Virus record (IMG/VR): IMGVR_UViG_3300042445_000919
Span: 1-25,449 of that record
Source: a virus
Direction: 5' to 3' (one strand)
Length of the DNA: 25,449 bases
The notes beneath the pieces were generated by a model. The model saw only the letters and a program-made list of their open reading frames with translations. It did no database searches and had not been told where the DNA came from. Position 1 is the stretch's first letter. The number at the start of each line of letters is the position of its first letter. Positions 6,117-10,986 of the stretch are shown here, piece after piece. Position numbers and translations under genes: made by a program.

Positions 6117-6524
6117 TCAGTACCAGTTCTTGCGGTTGTGGAAACTAAGTGCTCGACACGGGGTTGAATATCGGTGCTTAATGTATTTAAGACCGCTGAT
6201 AATTTGCTCTCTAGGATCTGACTTTGTTTCTCTAAGTAGCTGAGCAATTCCGAAAGCACTAGATCTGGGATTGTCCGCTTTGTGGTCATACCTACTCTCA
6301 CTGGTCCAAAGGGTGACAAGGCAGGCTTGCTGCTCTCTCCCCCACCCGTGTATGAGGTAAGCGTAACGCTTTGATACACGTATGTTTTCACGCTTCTCCT
6401 CCATCGTTGCTTGCGCTAGCACCGGCTTTGGTGGTGTCGGTAAGATCCCGACTCGATGCGCCGGCACTAATAGCCATACGAGTAGCGCCAGTAATATCAA
6501 TCCAACTCTTGCCCTCTTGCTCAT
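6117..6524 (-). CDS. Membrane-anchored lytic transglycosylase (SLT-like)
   Basis: This 135-residue protein has a basic N-terminus (MSKRAR) and a hydrophobic segment at about 7-21 that works as a signal anchor or signal peptide. A proline-rich linker follows. The catalytic domain has the lysozyme-like pattern ACLVTLWTSESRYDHKADNP, with Glu76 as probable catalytic acid, then SSAFGIAQLL. The end, ISGLKYIKHRY ... ALSFHNRKNWY, matches the C-terminal helix and 'N-x-x-W-Y' of short actinobacterial and phage transglycosylases. It would cleave peptidoglycan, for lysis or for entry. ATG at 6524 has AGAAGG upstream on the - strand. That start lies inside the preceding gene, in another frame, for 137 bases. 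Confidence 0.75.
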   Translation of the reverse strand: MSKRARVGLILLALLVWLLVPAHRVGILPTPPKPVLAQATMEEKRENIRVSKRYAYLIHGWGREQQACLVTLWTSESRYDHKADNPRSSAFGIAQLLRETKSDPREQIISGLKYIKHRYSTPCRALSFHNRKNWY

Positions 6525-6672
6525 CTATTGCCTTCTCAATCCCAAGCAGTTGCTTGTATGTATCGGGGTATAAATGAGAGAGCTTCGCCAGCGCCCTCTC
6601 TCTCGCTCTACGGTAGTTGCGGTAATGAACTGCTTGCTTTAGTGCGCTCTCGATCCTTCTCTCAACGGTCAT
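6388..6672 (-). CDS. Hypothetical basic helical protein overlapping the lysin gene
   Basis: This 94-residue protein has an Arg-rich helical first half (MTVERRIESALKQAVHYRNY, then RRARERALAKLSHLYPDTYK). I recognise this only loosely as a type of small actinophage protein. The second half from about residue 50 is Ser/Ala/Gly/Asp-rich and probably disordered, exactly where it shares DNA with the lysin signal segment. The gene starts at ATG 6672 and overlaps the preceding 27-residue membrane peptide by 11 bases. A helper of lysis is possible from position alone. Confidence 0.6.
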   Translation of the reverse strand: MTVERRIESALKQAVHYRNYRRARERALAKLSHLYPDTYKQLLGIEKAIDEQEGKSWIDITGATRMAISAGASSRDLTDTTKAGASASNDGGEA

Positions 6673-6745
6673 TTAACTTATCCTCTCCCACTATAAGTAG
6701 GTAGGCTATCACTAATACCACTATGATCCCTATTAAGTAGCTCAT
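6662..6745 (-). CDS. 27-residue single-pass membrane peptide
   Basis: On the - strand GGGAG lies just before ATG 6745. The reading frame encodes a peptide starting MSYLIGIIVVLVIAYLLIVG, then EDKLNDR and a stop. Nearly the whole product is one hydrophobic helix with a charged tail. It overlaps the next gene's ATG. The place upstream of the transglycosylase makes a pinholin-like or lysis-regulator role thinkable, but one-helix phage membrane peptides have many uses. Confidence 0.5.
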   Translation of the reverse strand: MSYLIGIIVVLVIAYLLIVGEDKLNDR

Positions 6746-6754
6746 TATCTCCCT

Positions 6755-6997
6755 CTATTCTCTACTAAAAGCGATAGCAGATACTACCGCACTTGTTATG
6801 TCTATCGGTTGCCCTATTAATCTGGCGTTCTCGGTGTCACTATCCCACCCAGATACCAGTAGCCGGCAGTTCACCGGACTATTACGGAATTGTTTGATCG
6901 CTTCATAACCCGACTCCCCGCCCCATAGGGGCGTGCCGGTGCTATCTACTACTTCGTATAGGTTTATTAAACCTGTCTTAGTTGGGTGAAAGCTCAT
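6755..6997 (-). CDS. Hypothetical protein (80 aa)
   Basis: The frame begins MSFHPTKTGLINLYEVVDST and continues with a beta-rich body (NCRLLVSGWDSD) and a C-terminal helix. The stretch 'G-x-E-A-I-K-Q-F-R-N-S-P' reads like a short amphipathic helix. ATG 6997 overlaps the upstream TGA (ATGA on the - strand), which supports translational coupling. No family is recognised. Confidence 0.55.
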   Translation of the reverse strand: MSFHPTKTGLINLYEVVDSTGTPLWGGESGYEAIKQFRNSPVNCRLLVSGWDSDTENARLIGQPIDITSAVVSAIAFSRE

Positions 6998-7173
6998 ACT
7001 AAGACTCCCGATTGCTCTAAAGCCTCGGTGATTGCGTCACTTAACTTGACCGCTACCCCGTCACCCTTTTGCTCGCCGTGCTCGTAAACTGTCACGCGAT
7101 AACCGATACCACTAGGGTTAAACTTTATATCGTCATCTATTTCATCTATGTCTAGCGTGTAGATAGCTCTCAT
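6994..7173 (-). CDS. Hypothetical acidic protein (59 aa)
   Basis: The product starts MRAIYTLDIDEIDDDIKFNP and contains a predicted strand GYRVTVYEHGE and a terminal helix (SDAITEALEQSG). GGAGATCAA precedes ATG 7173, which overlaps the upstream TGA. No domain is recognised. The alpha/beta pattern and acid bias suggest a small folded protein. Confidence 0.5.
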   Translation of the reverse strand: MRAIYTLDIDEIDDDIKFNPSGIGYRVTVYEHGEQKGDGVAVKLSDAITEALEQSGVLV

Positions 7174-7310
7174 TTGATCTCCTCGATTACTACTTCGTCA
7201 TAGCCTTTAACCTCACGCCAGAACTCAGCTATGCGTTCAGCGTCTATCTTATGCGTGTAGTGTTGCCAATTAACCTCGCTACCGCCTACCCATACTGTCC
7301 ACTTACTCAT
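7170..7310 (-). CDS. Hypothetical protein (46 aa)
   Basis: The product begins MSKWTVWVGGSEVNWQHYTH and looks like a small beta-hairpin followed by a helix (KIDAERIAEFWREVKG) and a last strand (YDEVVIEEIK). This beta-alpha-beta pattern resembles other tiny actinophage proteins, but no function is known. The start overlaps the end of the preceding gene by 8 bases (ATGAGTAA). Confidence 0.55.
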   Translation of the reverse strand: MSKWTVWVGGSEVNWQHYTHKIDAERIAEFWREVKGYDEVVIEEIK

Positions 7311-7479
7311 TATCCTTGCCCTCTCTCTCGATTATTATTCCGACTTCGCCTAACGCCTTGACCATACGCATTAGGTTTTCAGCTGCCTTCTCGCCCTCTC
7401 CCGCGTCTATCTGGGTGAGTGCTAGGTTCCGGCACATATTAGCTTTAGCCAATAGGTATTCTTTAGTAGGTGCGCTCAT
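7303..7479 (-). CDS. Hypothetical helical protein (58 aa)
   Basis: I prefer ATG 7479 (MSAPTKEYLLAKANMCRNLA) because it sits in a TAATG junction with the upstream stop and has AAGGG before it; an in-frame ATG at 7497 lies inside the previous gene. The protein is two amphipathic helices (residues 4-50, with EGEKAAENLMRMVKALGEVG) and a charged tail. It may dimerise; no family is recognised. Confidence 0.55.
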   Translation of the reverse strand: MSAPTKEYLLAKANMCRNLALTQIDAGEGEKAAENLMRMVKALGEVGIIIEREGKDNE

Positions 7480-7616
7480 TAGCCTACCCTTTCCCATACG
7501 TCATTAAGAATTGCGTTCTGCCACTCACCGCAACCTTCGCAAACTACGTCACCGATACCGGTATTTAGCACTAAATAATCACCGGTGCCACACTTCTCGC
7601 AATCAAACTCAATCAT
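7479..7616 (-). CDS. Small zinc ribbon protein (45 aa)
   Basis: The 45-residue product has Cys6/Cys9 (DCEKCG) and Cys26/Cys29 (VCEGCGEW). Two CxxC pairs 16 residues apart form a classic one-zinc ribbon. Start and stop are both in TAATG junctions, tying it to its neighbours. It probably binds nucleic acid or a protein partner; no finer role can be read. Confidence 0.6.
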   Translation of the reverse strand: MIEFDCEKCGTGDYLVLNTGIGDVVCEGCGEWQNAILNDVWERVG

Positions 7617-7834
7617 TACTCGCTCTCTTTCTGGCAACTATTGTCGCTCTCCATAGTAGTATCGTGATCGTGTAGCAATAGGCAGGTATCGCAATACCAG
7701 CCTTCGTAAGCGTCCCAGCAACCTTTTTCATCATCATCACATAGGTACTGGAGTCCGTGAAAGCTATCCTTGATCTTTGGGTGTTCATTTACTTTATCGC
7801 TACCGCATACAGCGCACTTATTTATTGTGCTCAT
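7616..7834 (-). CDS. Cysteine-rich hypothetical protein (72 aa)
   Basis: The product begins MSTINKCAVCGS and has Cys7/Cys10, Cys32, Cys39 and Cys48/Cys51 (WYCDTC), with further His residues (LLLHDHD). This suggests one complete zinc site made of two CxxC pairs, and possibly a second from Cys32 and Cys39. The tail is acidic. The TAA overlaps the next gene's ATG. The function is unknown. Confidence 0.6.
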   Translation of the reverse strand: MSTINKCAVCGSDKVNEHPKIKDSFHGLQYLCDDDEKGCWDAYEGWYCDTCLLLHDHDTTMESDNSCQKESE

Positions 7835-7836
7835 TA

Positions 7837-8001
7837 CTAGCCCTCTCTCTCAATAGGTGATAGGTAACCTCCCATAGTGGAGGTTAAATTAGTACGGATA
7901 GTTAAAGTGCCGTACATATCCTCATATACATCTGATCCTGGCATATTTTCGCTTAGCCATAGTTTAAGATCATTAAGCGTGTCCACGTTATCTAATTCCA
8001 T
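7837..8001 (-). CDS. Hypothetical protein (54 aa)
   Basis: The reading frame from ATG 8001 starts MELDNVDTLNDLKLWLSENM and continues with a strand pair (VYEDMYGTLTIRTNLT) and GGYLSP. A helix followed by a beta-hairpin is expected. The ATG shares a base with the upstream stop (TAATG). No known family is seen. Confidence 0.5.
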   Translation of the reverse strand: MELDNVDTLNDLKLWLSENMPGSDVYEDMYGTLTIRTNLTSTMGGYLSPIEREG

Positions 8002-8159
8002 TACTCGCCCTCGCCCTCTATCGCTATCTTAAATAGTGCCTTAGCTTGCTTTAGCGTGTAGCCAAAATAAGTGCGGGTAAATAGGTATTCGCCCGCGCCC
8101 TCTCCAGTAAATTGCGATATGACATAAGCCCCGCTAGGGTGCGCTCTCTCTATTGTCAT
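8001..8159 (-). CDS. Hypothetical protein (52 aa)
   Basis: The product starts MTIERAHPSGAYVISQFTGE and then has EYLFTRTYFGYTLKQAKALFK, a beta-beta-alpha pattern seen in small actinophage proteins of unknown function. The C-terminus is an acidic GEGE repeat. It ends in a TAATG junction with the following gene. Confidence 0.55.
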   Translation of the reverse strand: MTIERAHPSGAYVISQFTGEGAGEYLFTRTYFGYTLKQAKALFKIAIEGEGE

Positions 8160-8162
8160 TAC

Positions 8163-8288
8163 TTACTCACTCTCTTTATTCTCTAGTAGTTCAATTCTTT
8201 CAATAATAAGATCTAGTAATACGGGGTCACTTAAGTTAGCCCGCGCCTTCCAGTATTCCTCCCGTAGTACCTCTAATTCCCTGCTCAT
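8163..8288 (-). CDS. Small helical hypothetical protein (41 aa)
   Basis: The 41-residue product (MSRELEVLREEYWKARANLS, then a second helix DLIIERIELLENKE) looks like a helical hairpin or coiled coil. A purine-rich GAGAGAG run precedes ATG 8288. It is the first gene after the hairpin-rich spacer downstream of the clamp. Its function is unknown. Confidence 0.5.
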   Translation of the reverse strand: MSRELEVLREEYWKARANLSDPVLLDLIIERIELLENKESE

Positions 8289-8311
8289 AGCTCTCTCACT
8301 CTCTCTTACTT

Positions 8312-8359
8312 AGGGCGATCTGCCCTCTACTCTCCCCGGCTCTACCTTAGCCAGGGAGA
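8312..8359 (-). promoter_or_regulatory. Two hairpins in the spacer after the clamp gene
   Basis: A 10-bp stem with one mismatch pairs 8331-8341 (TCTCCC, c, GGCT) with 8349-8359 (AGCC, a, GGGAGA) around a 7-base loop. A second stem, AGGGC/GCCCT, spans 8312-8326. Both lie between the clamp stop and the next gene. They may slow or end transcription or stabilise the 3' end of the clamp message. No T-tract follows. Confidence 0.45.
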
Positions 8360-8392
8360 ATAGATAGCCTACCGATTAGGTACTATACCGTA

Positions 8393-9004
8393 TTAATCTA
8401 CGTAGCGCATAGGCATAAGCAGGGCGCGCCACGTAATTGTATCGCTAGTAATTCTCACGCGCATAGGCTTACCCTCACCGCCGAAATACACTTTAATAGC
8501 TGCGCCCTTGCCCGCTATTTTCGCGTAATCGGTAAAGAATACAGGGTTAAACGCTACGCCCTCTACCGCGATAGGATCACTCTCTACTTTAGATAGTAAT
8601 TCTGCGGTAGGCGGGTAATTAGCGTCTACTAGGGTAAAGGTAATGCTATCGCCTAATGAGCTTACGGTTAGGGTATTACTTACACGGCTTAACCCGATTA
8701 GGTTACGCTTATGATCTTTAGCTAAGGTAATTAGGCGCTTAATATCCTCTAATGAGATGATAGCGGGATCAAGCTGCCCGTCTAGTGCCTTAATGCTGCC
8801 CTCAATTAAGCGGTATCTATCGGTAGCGCGGGCAATAAATAGCCCGCCGGCGCCCTCTACCTGTAACGCGTTAAGCACCTGCCGTCCCTTATCCTTATCT
8901 GCGTGAGTGCTAACGCCCTCTAATAGCTCTAGCAATACCGCGCCCTCTACCTCTAAATAGTTTAAGCCTACGTTAGTAGCCTTATCTGCCTGTACTGTAT
9001 CCAT
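8393..9004 (-). CDS. Two-domain DNA sliding clamp (DnaN-like)
   Basis: This 203-residue protein matches the last two-thirds of bacterial DnaN. The first part has the order 'L-L-E-L-L-E-G-V ... K-D-K-G-R-Q-V-L-N-A-L-Q-V-E-G' and ATDRYRLIEG, like clamp domain 2. The middle contains FTLVDANYPPTAELL, like the 'L-I-D-G-x-Y-P' strand. The end has VAFNPVFFTDYAK and finally WRALLMPMRYVD, the clamp C-terminal MPMR hallmark. DnaN is about 370 residues with three domains and forms dimers. This length suggests two domains and therefore a trimer, as in T4 gp45 or PCNA (inference). It would tether the polymerase to DNA, but no polymerase is in this window. It is on the strand opposite the primase operon, between two hairpin-rich spacers. 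Confidence 0.75.
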   Translation of the reverse strand: MDTVQADKATNVGLNYLEVEGAVLLELLEGVSTHADKDKGRQVLNALQVEGAGGLFIARATDRYRLIEGSIKALDGQLDPAIISLEDIKRLITLAKDHKRNLIGLSRVSNTLTVSSLGDSITFTLVDANYPPTAELLSKVESDPIAVEGVAFNPVFFTDYAKIAGKGAAIKVYFGGEGKPMRVRITSDTITWRALLMPMRYVD

Positions 9005-9029
9005 ATCCTTGCCCTCTCTCTCGCCCTCT

Positions 9030-9093
9030 CCCGCAATTACGGGCTAGGTTATGCCTAATGGCATACCGCCACGCATAGGCTCTAACCTATGCG
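9030..9093 (-). promoter_or_regulatory. Three consecutive hairpins in the clamp leader
   Basis: On the - strand, ahead of the clamp gene, there are three inverted repeats: CGCATAGG/CCTATGCG (9072-9079 and 9086-9093, 6-base loop), TATGCC/GGCATA (9050-9055 and 9060-9065, 4-base loop) and CCCG/CGGG (9030-9033 and 9040-9043). The first two are perfect. They could end upstream transcription or control clamp translation. A GATCAA at 9105-9110 (TTGATC on the - strand) is a possible -35, but no good -10 follows. Confidence 0.5.
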
Positions 9094-9106
9094 CGACAGT
9101 ACGCGA

Positions 9107-9256
9107 TCAAACCTTAAAGCAGCTTACGATAGTGCCTAGGCAATAGTGACCGCCCCGCGTAGGGGTAGCGGGTACGTACCAAACTAGCCCCGTAATTGCT
9201 AGCACTAGAGCAGCTACTAGCAGCGCGATAAGCGCGCCTTTAATGAGCTTACGCAT
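9107..9256 (-). CDS. Small single-pass membrane protein (49 aa)
   Basis: I chose ATG 9256 because it forms a TAATG junction with the upstream stop; an in-frame ATG at 9298 lies inside the previous gene. The product has a basic start (MRKLIKG) and one hydrophobic helix, ALIALLVAALVLAITGLVWY. A short tail has two cysteines (HYCLGTIVSCFKV). The tail is probably outside the cell and may form a disulfide. The function is unknown. Confidence 0.55.
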   Translation of the reverse strand: MRKLIKGALIALLVAALVLAITGLVWYVPATPTRGGHYCLGTIVSCFKV

Positions 9257-9723
9257 TAGCGCCCCGCTTGATCTAATTGGCAGCCGTGACAATCGCATAT
9301 CTGCGGGGCAATAGTGCTATTCCACCTAGCAGACTTACGCGCAGCGCGTAGGCTTTCATATTGATTTACGGGTACGCCGTCACTATCCTGCGCCCATTCG
9401 CGGGCAAGCTCGCCATAAGGGCATAAGGTAACGATCTCATAATCGCGGGCACTATCGCCGTGTTTGCTTGACACAATAACCATTAAGCTATCGCAGCGCG
9501 GGCTAATACTCACGGGCTTAAAGTCTGCGATTCGTGAGCTAAAGAATCTCATCGTGTCGCGGCTAAAGTAATATCCCTGCGCCTTGGTTGCTATTTGCGA
9601 TTCGTGCCATATTTCGGCGGGGCGTGTAGGGTAATTGCGGCAGCCGTTACAGGTACAAGGGAAAGATAGCTTAGGCTTATCGGTTAGGTAATCGTTCATT
9701 AGTTTATCTTTTATTGCGCTCAT
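9256..9723 (-). CDS. Hypothetical protein with terminal C-x-C-x2-C motifs
   Basis: This 155-residue protein carries the same cysteine pattern near both ends: PCTCNGC (Cys23, Cys25, Cys28) and CDCHGC (Cys143, Cys145, Cys148). The two may come together on one metal ion or form two half-sites. The middle is beta-rich (DSLMVIVSSKHGDSARDYEI), then helical (NQYESLRAARKSARW). No family can be named with certainty, although CHGCQLD endings occur in other actinophage small proteins as I remember them. GGGAGAATAATC lies upstream of ATG 9723. Confidence 0.6.
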   Translation of the reverse strand: MSAIKDKLMNDYLTDKPKLSFPCTCNGCRNYPTRPAEIWHESQIATKAQGYYFSRDTMRFFSSRIADFKPVSISPRCDSLMVIVSSKHGDSARDYEIVTLCPYGELAREWAQDSDGVPVNQYESLRAARKSARWNSTIAPQICDCHGCQLDQAGR

Positions 9724-9737
9724 TAGATTATTCTCCC

Positions 9738-10097
9738 TTAAAATTGACGTGAATCATAGTTATCAGATATTGCGAAAGTAAGCGCTAAGTAATTAGAATC
9801 CTTAGAATCCGGGCGCTCATAGTGCTTGCTTACGTTATACCAATCACTAGTTAAACTAGTGCCTGCGGGTATCTCGAATAAGATCTGCGTATCATCGGGT
9901 AGCCCTGCGATAGCTGCTTTCATATCGGCAACCGTTAGCGGGTGAATCGAATTAATATATTCTGCGAATGATAATTTTTTAACGTCAATAATCTCATCGT
10001 TAGCAGCGCATAGCTCGGGGCGGTGATAACCGTCAATATCCTGCTCACTCTTGCCAATATACAAGCCGCAAGCCCCGCAATTTAATTCTTTACTCAT
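9738..10097 (-). CDS. Hypothetical protein with N-terminal CxxC
   Basis: The 119-residue product starts MSKELNCGACGLYIGKS, with Cys7/Cys10, and later has His25 and Cys30 (GYHRPELC), a possible zinc knuckle. The rest is a folded alpha/beta domain. It contains 'L-T-V-A-D-M-K-A-A-I-A-G-L-P-D-D-T-Q-I', a pattern (helix, 'LPDDT', strand) shared with many small phage proteins of unknown role. The start is in a TAATG junction with the first gene of the block. Confidence 0.6.
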   Translation of the reverse strand: MSKELNCGACGLYIGKSEQDIDGYHRPELCAANDEIIDVKKLSFAEYINSIHPLTVADMKAAIAGLPDDTQILFEIPAGTSLTSDWYNVSKHYERPDSKDSNYLALTFAISDNYDSRQF

Positions 10098-10225
10098 TAG
10101 TTATTACACTCCTTACATATCCAACCTTTAACTTGGTATCTGTGCTGCTGCGTATCCTTATCGCAGCTAGCGCAATAAAATACGTGCTGCGTAGGTGCGT
10201 TAATTGGATCATCGTATCTGCTCAT
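10097..10225 (-). CDS. Small zinc ribbon protein, first gene of the - strand block
   Basis: The 42-residue product has YCASC (Cys18/Cys21) and ICKEC (Cys37/Cys40), a compact zinc ribbon around QQHRYQVKGW. A purine-rich GAGAGAG run lies just before ATG 10225, and a promoter lies about 50 bases upstream. As first gene after the promoter it should be among the most strongly expressed. The function is unknown; nucleic-acid binding is likely. Confidence 0.6.
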   Translation of the reverse strand: MSRYDDPINAPTQHVFYCASCDKDTQQHRYQVKGWICKECNN

Positions 10226-10239
10226 TAGTAGCTCTCTCT

Positions 10240-10270
10240 TATGAGCGTGTTAGGTAGGTGATCGCTCATA
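10240..10270 (-). promoter_or_regulatory. Leader inverted repeat TATGAGCG/CGCTCATA
   Basis: A perfect 8-bp inverted repeat (10240-10247 and 10263-10270) with a 15-base spacer starts right at the expected transcription start of the - strand promoter. It may be a repressor site or an RNA hairpin in the 5' leader. Confidence 0.5.
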
Positions 10271-10276
10271 GATCAG

Positions 10277-10305
10277 ACTATACGCGCCTATACCGTATAG
10301 ATCAA
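10277..10305 (-). promoter_or_regulatory. Sigma-70-type promoter for the - strand block
   Basis: Read on the - strand there is TTGATC (10300-10305), a spacer of exactly 17 bases, and TATAGT (10277-10282). Both hexamers are close to the TTGACA/TATAAT consensus. The predicted start at about 10270 lies 45 bases before the first gene (10225). This is the clearest promoter in the window. Confidence 0.72.
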
Positions 10306-10388
10306 GCCCATTACTAAAGTATTTTTTAACCGTGTCGCGGGGTGAGAGTCTGCCCCAATATGGCGCAGCTCTTACCGATAGGGCGAGA

Positions 10389-10499
10389 GGTTAGGCAATA
10401 GCTCACGGGTTAGCGGGCAAGGTATCGGGTCACGGGCTAGCCGATAGATTACGGGCTAAAGGTTAGGGCTATCGGTTAGCTGTATCGGTTAGCGGTTAG
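10389..10499. repeat. GGTTAG-type G-rich repeat cluster
   Basis: Six copies of GGTTAG lie at 10389, 10408, 10461, 10474, 10487 and 10494. The 10474 and 10487 copies are both within TATCGGTTAGC and are 13 bases apart. ACGGGCTA and ACGGGTTA variants lie between them. Four GGG runs at 10407-10435 could form a G-quadruplex with long loops. The cluster resembles degenerate iterons and could bind an initiator or regulator. Confidence 0.5.
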
Positions 10500-10594
10500 G
10501 GCTAAGAGTCTGCTACTTATTGGTTACTTAATAGCTAAGGCTTAGGGGATTAGGTAGCCGTAGCGGTAGTCCGCCCCTCTAAACTTTACAACAC

Positions 10595-10623
10595 CCTAGA
10601 CAGATCGCCCCGTAATGTCTAGG
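10595..10623. promoter_or_regulatory. Inverted repeat CCTAGACA/TGTCTAGG
   Basis: A perfect 8-bp inverted repeat with a 13-base spacer (10595-10602 and 10616-10623). The half-site centres are 21 bases apart, two helical turns, which fits an operator for a dimeric regulator. It abuts the GGCAGACAG repeats and shares CAGACA-like sequence with them. Confidence 0.45.
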
Positions 10624-10653
10624 CAGACAGGGCAGACAGGCAGGGCAGACAGG
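10622..10653. repeat. GGCAGACAG direct repeats
   Basis: Three exact copies of GGCAGACAG begin at 10622, 10631 and 10644. The first two are adjacent and the third is offset by four bases. They sit next to the CCTAGACA inverted repeat. Protein-binding repeats or a small slipped duplication would both explain them. Confidence 0.6.
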
Positions 10654-10760
10654 GCGAGGCAACCCCCCGTTGCTTAATTGCGGGCGGGGGTGCGGTGTAC
10701 TCCCCACACAAATATATTTCCTAAAGTGAAACCAGCTGTAAACCCCTGACCTGCGGTTAT

Positions 10761-10778
10761 ACACTGTAATAATAGTGT
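10761..10778 (+). promoter_or_regulatory. Operator-like inverted repeat ACACT-N8-AGTGT
   Basis: ACACT and AGTGT flank the AT-rich GTAATAAT. This may be an operator over a -10-like TAATAA for the head operon. The matching -35 (CCTGAC or similar) is poor, so the promoter call is weak. Confidence 0.3.
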
Positions 10779-10847
10779 GACACGAAACACAGTACCAAAA
10801 GCGGTAAACGCGTTATTTTTTCTGCCTTATATATAGTAGAGGAGTAA

Positions 10848-10986
10848 AGTGGGGATGGTTGACTTTACGACGAAAGGTTGGCCTCTAGCGAGGCCCCTAG
10901 GCCGAGCACTGACTTACCCCTCAGTTCGCTGTAGCTCCTTCGGGCGCTAAGCCCGAACTGTCCGGTGGTTTTTAGTGGGGATAGTT
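10848..10986 (+). promoter_or_regulatory. Structured leader between AGTGGGGAT direct repeats
   Basis: AGTGGGGATGGTT (10848-10860) recurs with one change at 10974-10986. Between the copies are hairpins GGCCTC/GAGGCC (10880-10895), ACTGA/TCAGT (10908-10925) and TTCGGGC/GCCCGAA (10939-10957). A competing stem, CAGTTCG/CGAACTG (10922-10928 with 10954-10960), cannot form together with the last two. This is the layout of an attenuator or structured leader RNA. The position before the terminase also allows a packaging site. Confidence 0.5.
10855..10950 (+). CDS. Possible 31-residue leader peptide
   Basis: ATG 10855 (or GTG 10849) follows AGAGGAG and opens a 31-residue frame starting MVDFTTKGWPLARPLGRALT. 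Its TAA falls exactly in the 5-base loop of the TTCGGGC/GCCCGAA hairpin. The neighbouring frame continues as AKPELSGGF before its own stop, so a shift there would extend the peptide. It could act as a leader peptide that couples translation to the hairpins. The coding evidence is weak. Confidence 0.3.
   Translation: MVDFTTKGWPLARPLGRALTYPSVRCSSFGR

Noticed and set aside
6110-6391. 93-residue - strand frame within the lysin gene
   Set aside because: It lies inside the transglycosylase coding region in another frame, has no ribosome site and shows no domain; the lysin frame has clear motifs.
9072-9093. GCGCATAGGC-like repeats (also near 8404 and 8459) as a dispersed regulatory repeat
   Set aside because: The copies at 8404 and 8459 encode Pro-Met-Arg in the clamp gene, so the likeness to the leader hairpin can be chance; only the hairpin was kept.
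10389-10653. CRISPR array
   Set aside because: Repeats are only 6-9 bases with irregular short gaps and no unique spacers of constant length.
10579-10764. 61-residue - strand frame across the GGCAGACAG repeats
   Set aside because: The apparent Cys/Pro/Leu repeat is only the translated DNA repeat; no ribosome site supports it.
10855-10960. tRNA or tmRNA in the hairpin region
   Set aside because: The stems do not form a cloverleaf, and there is no T-loop GTTCGA-type motif with correct spacing or CCA-like end.
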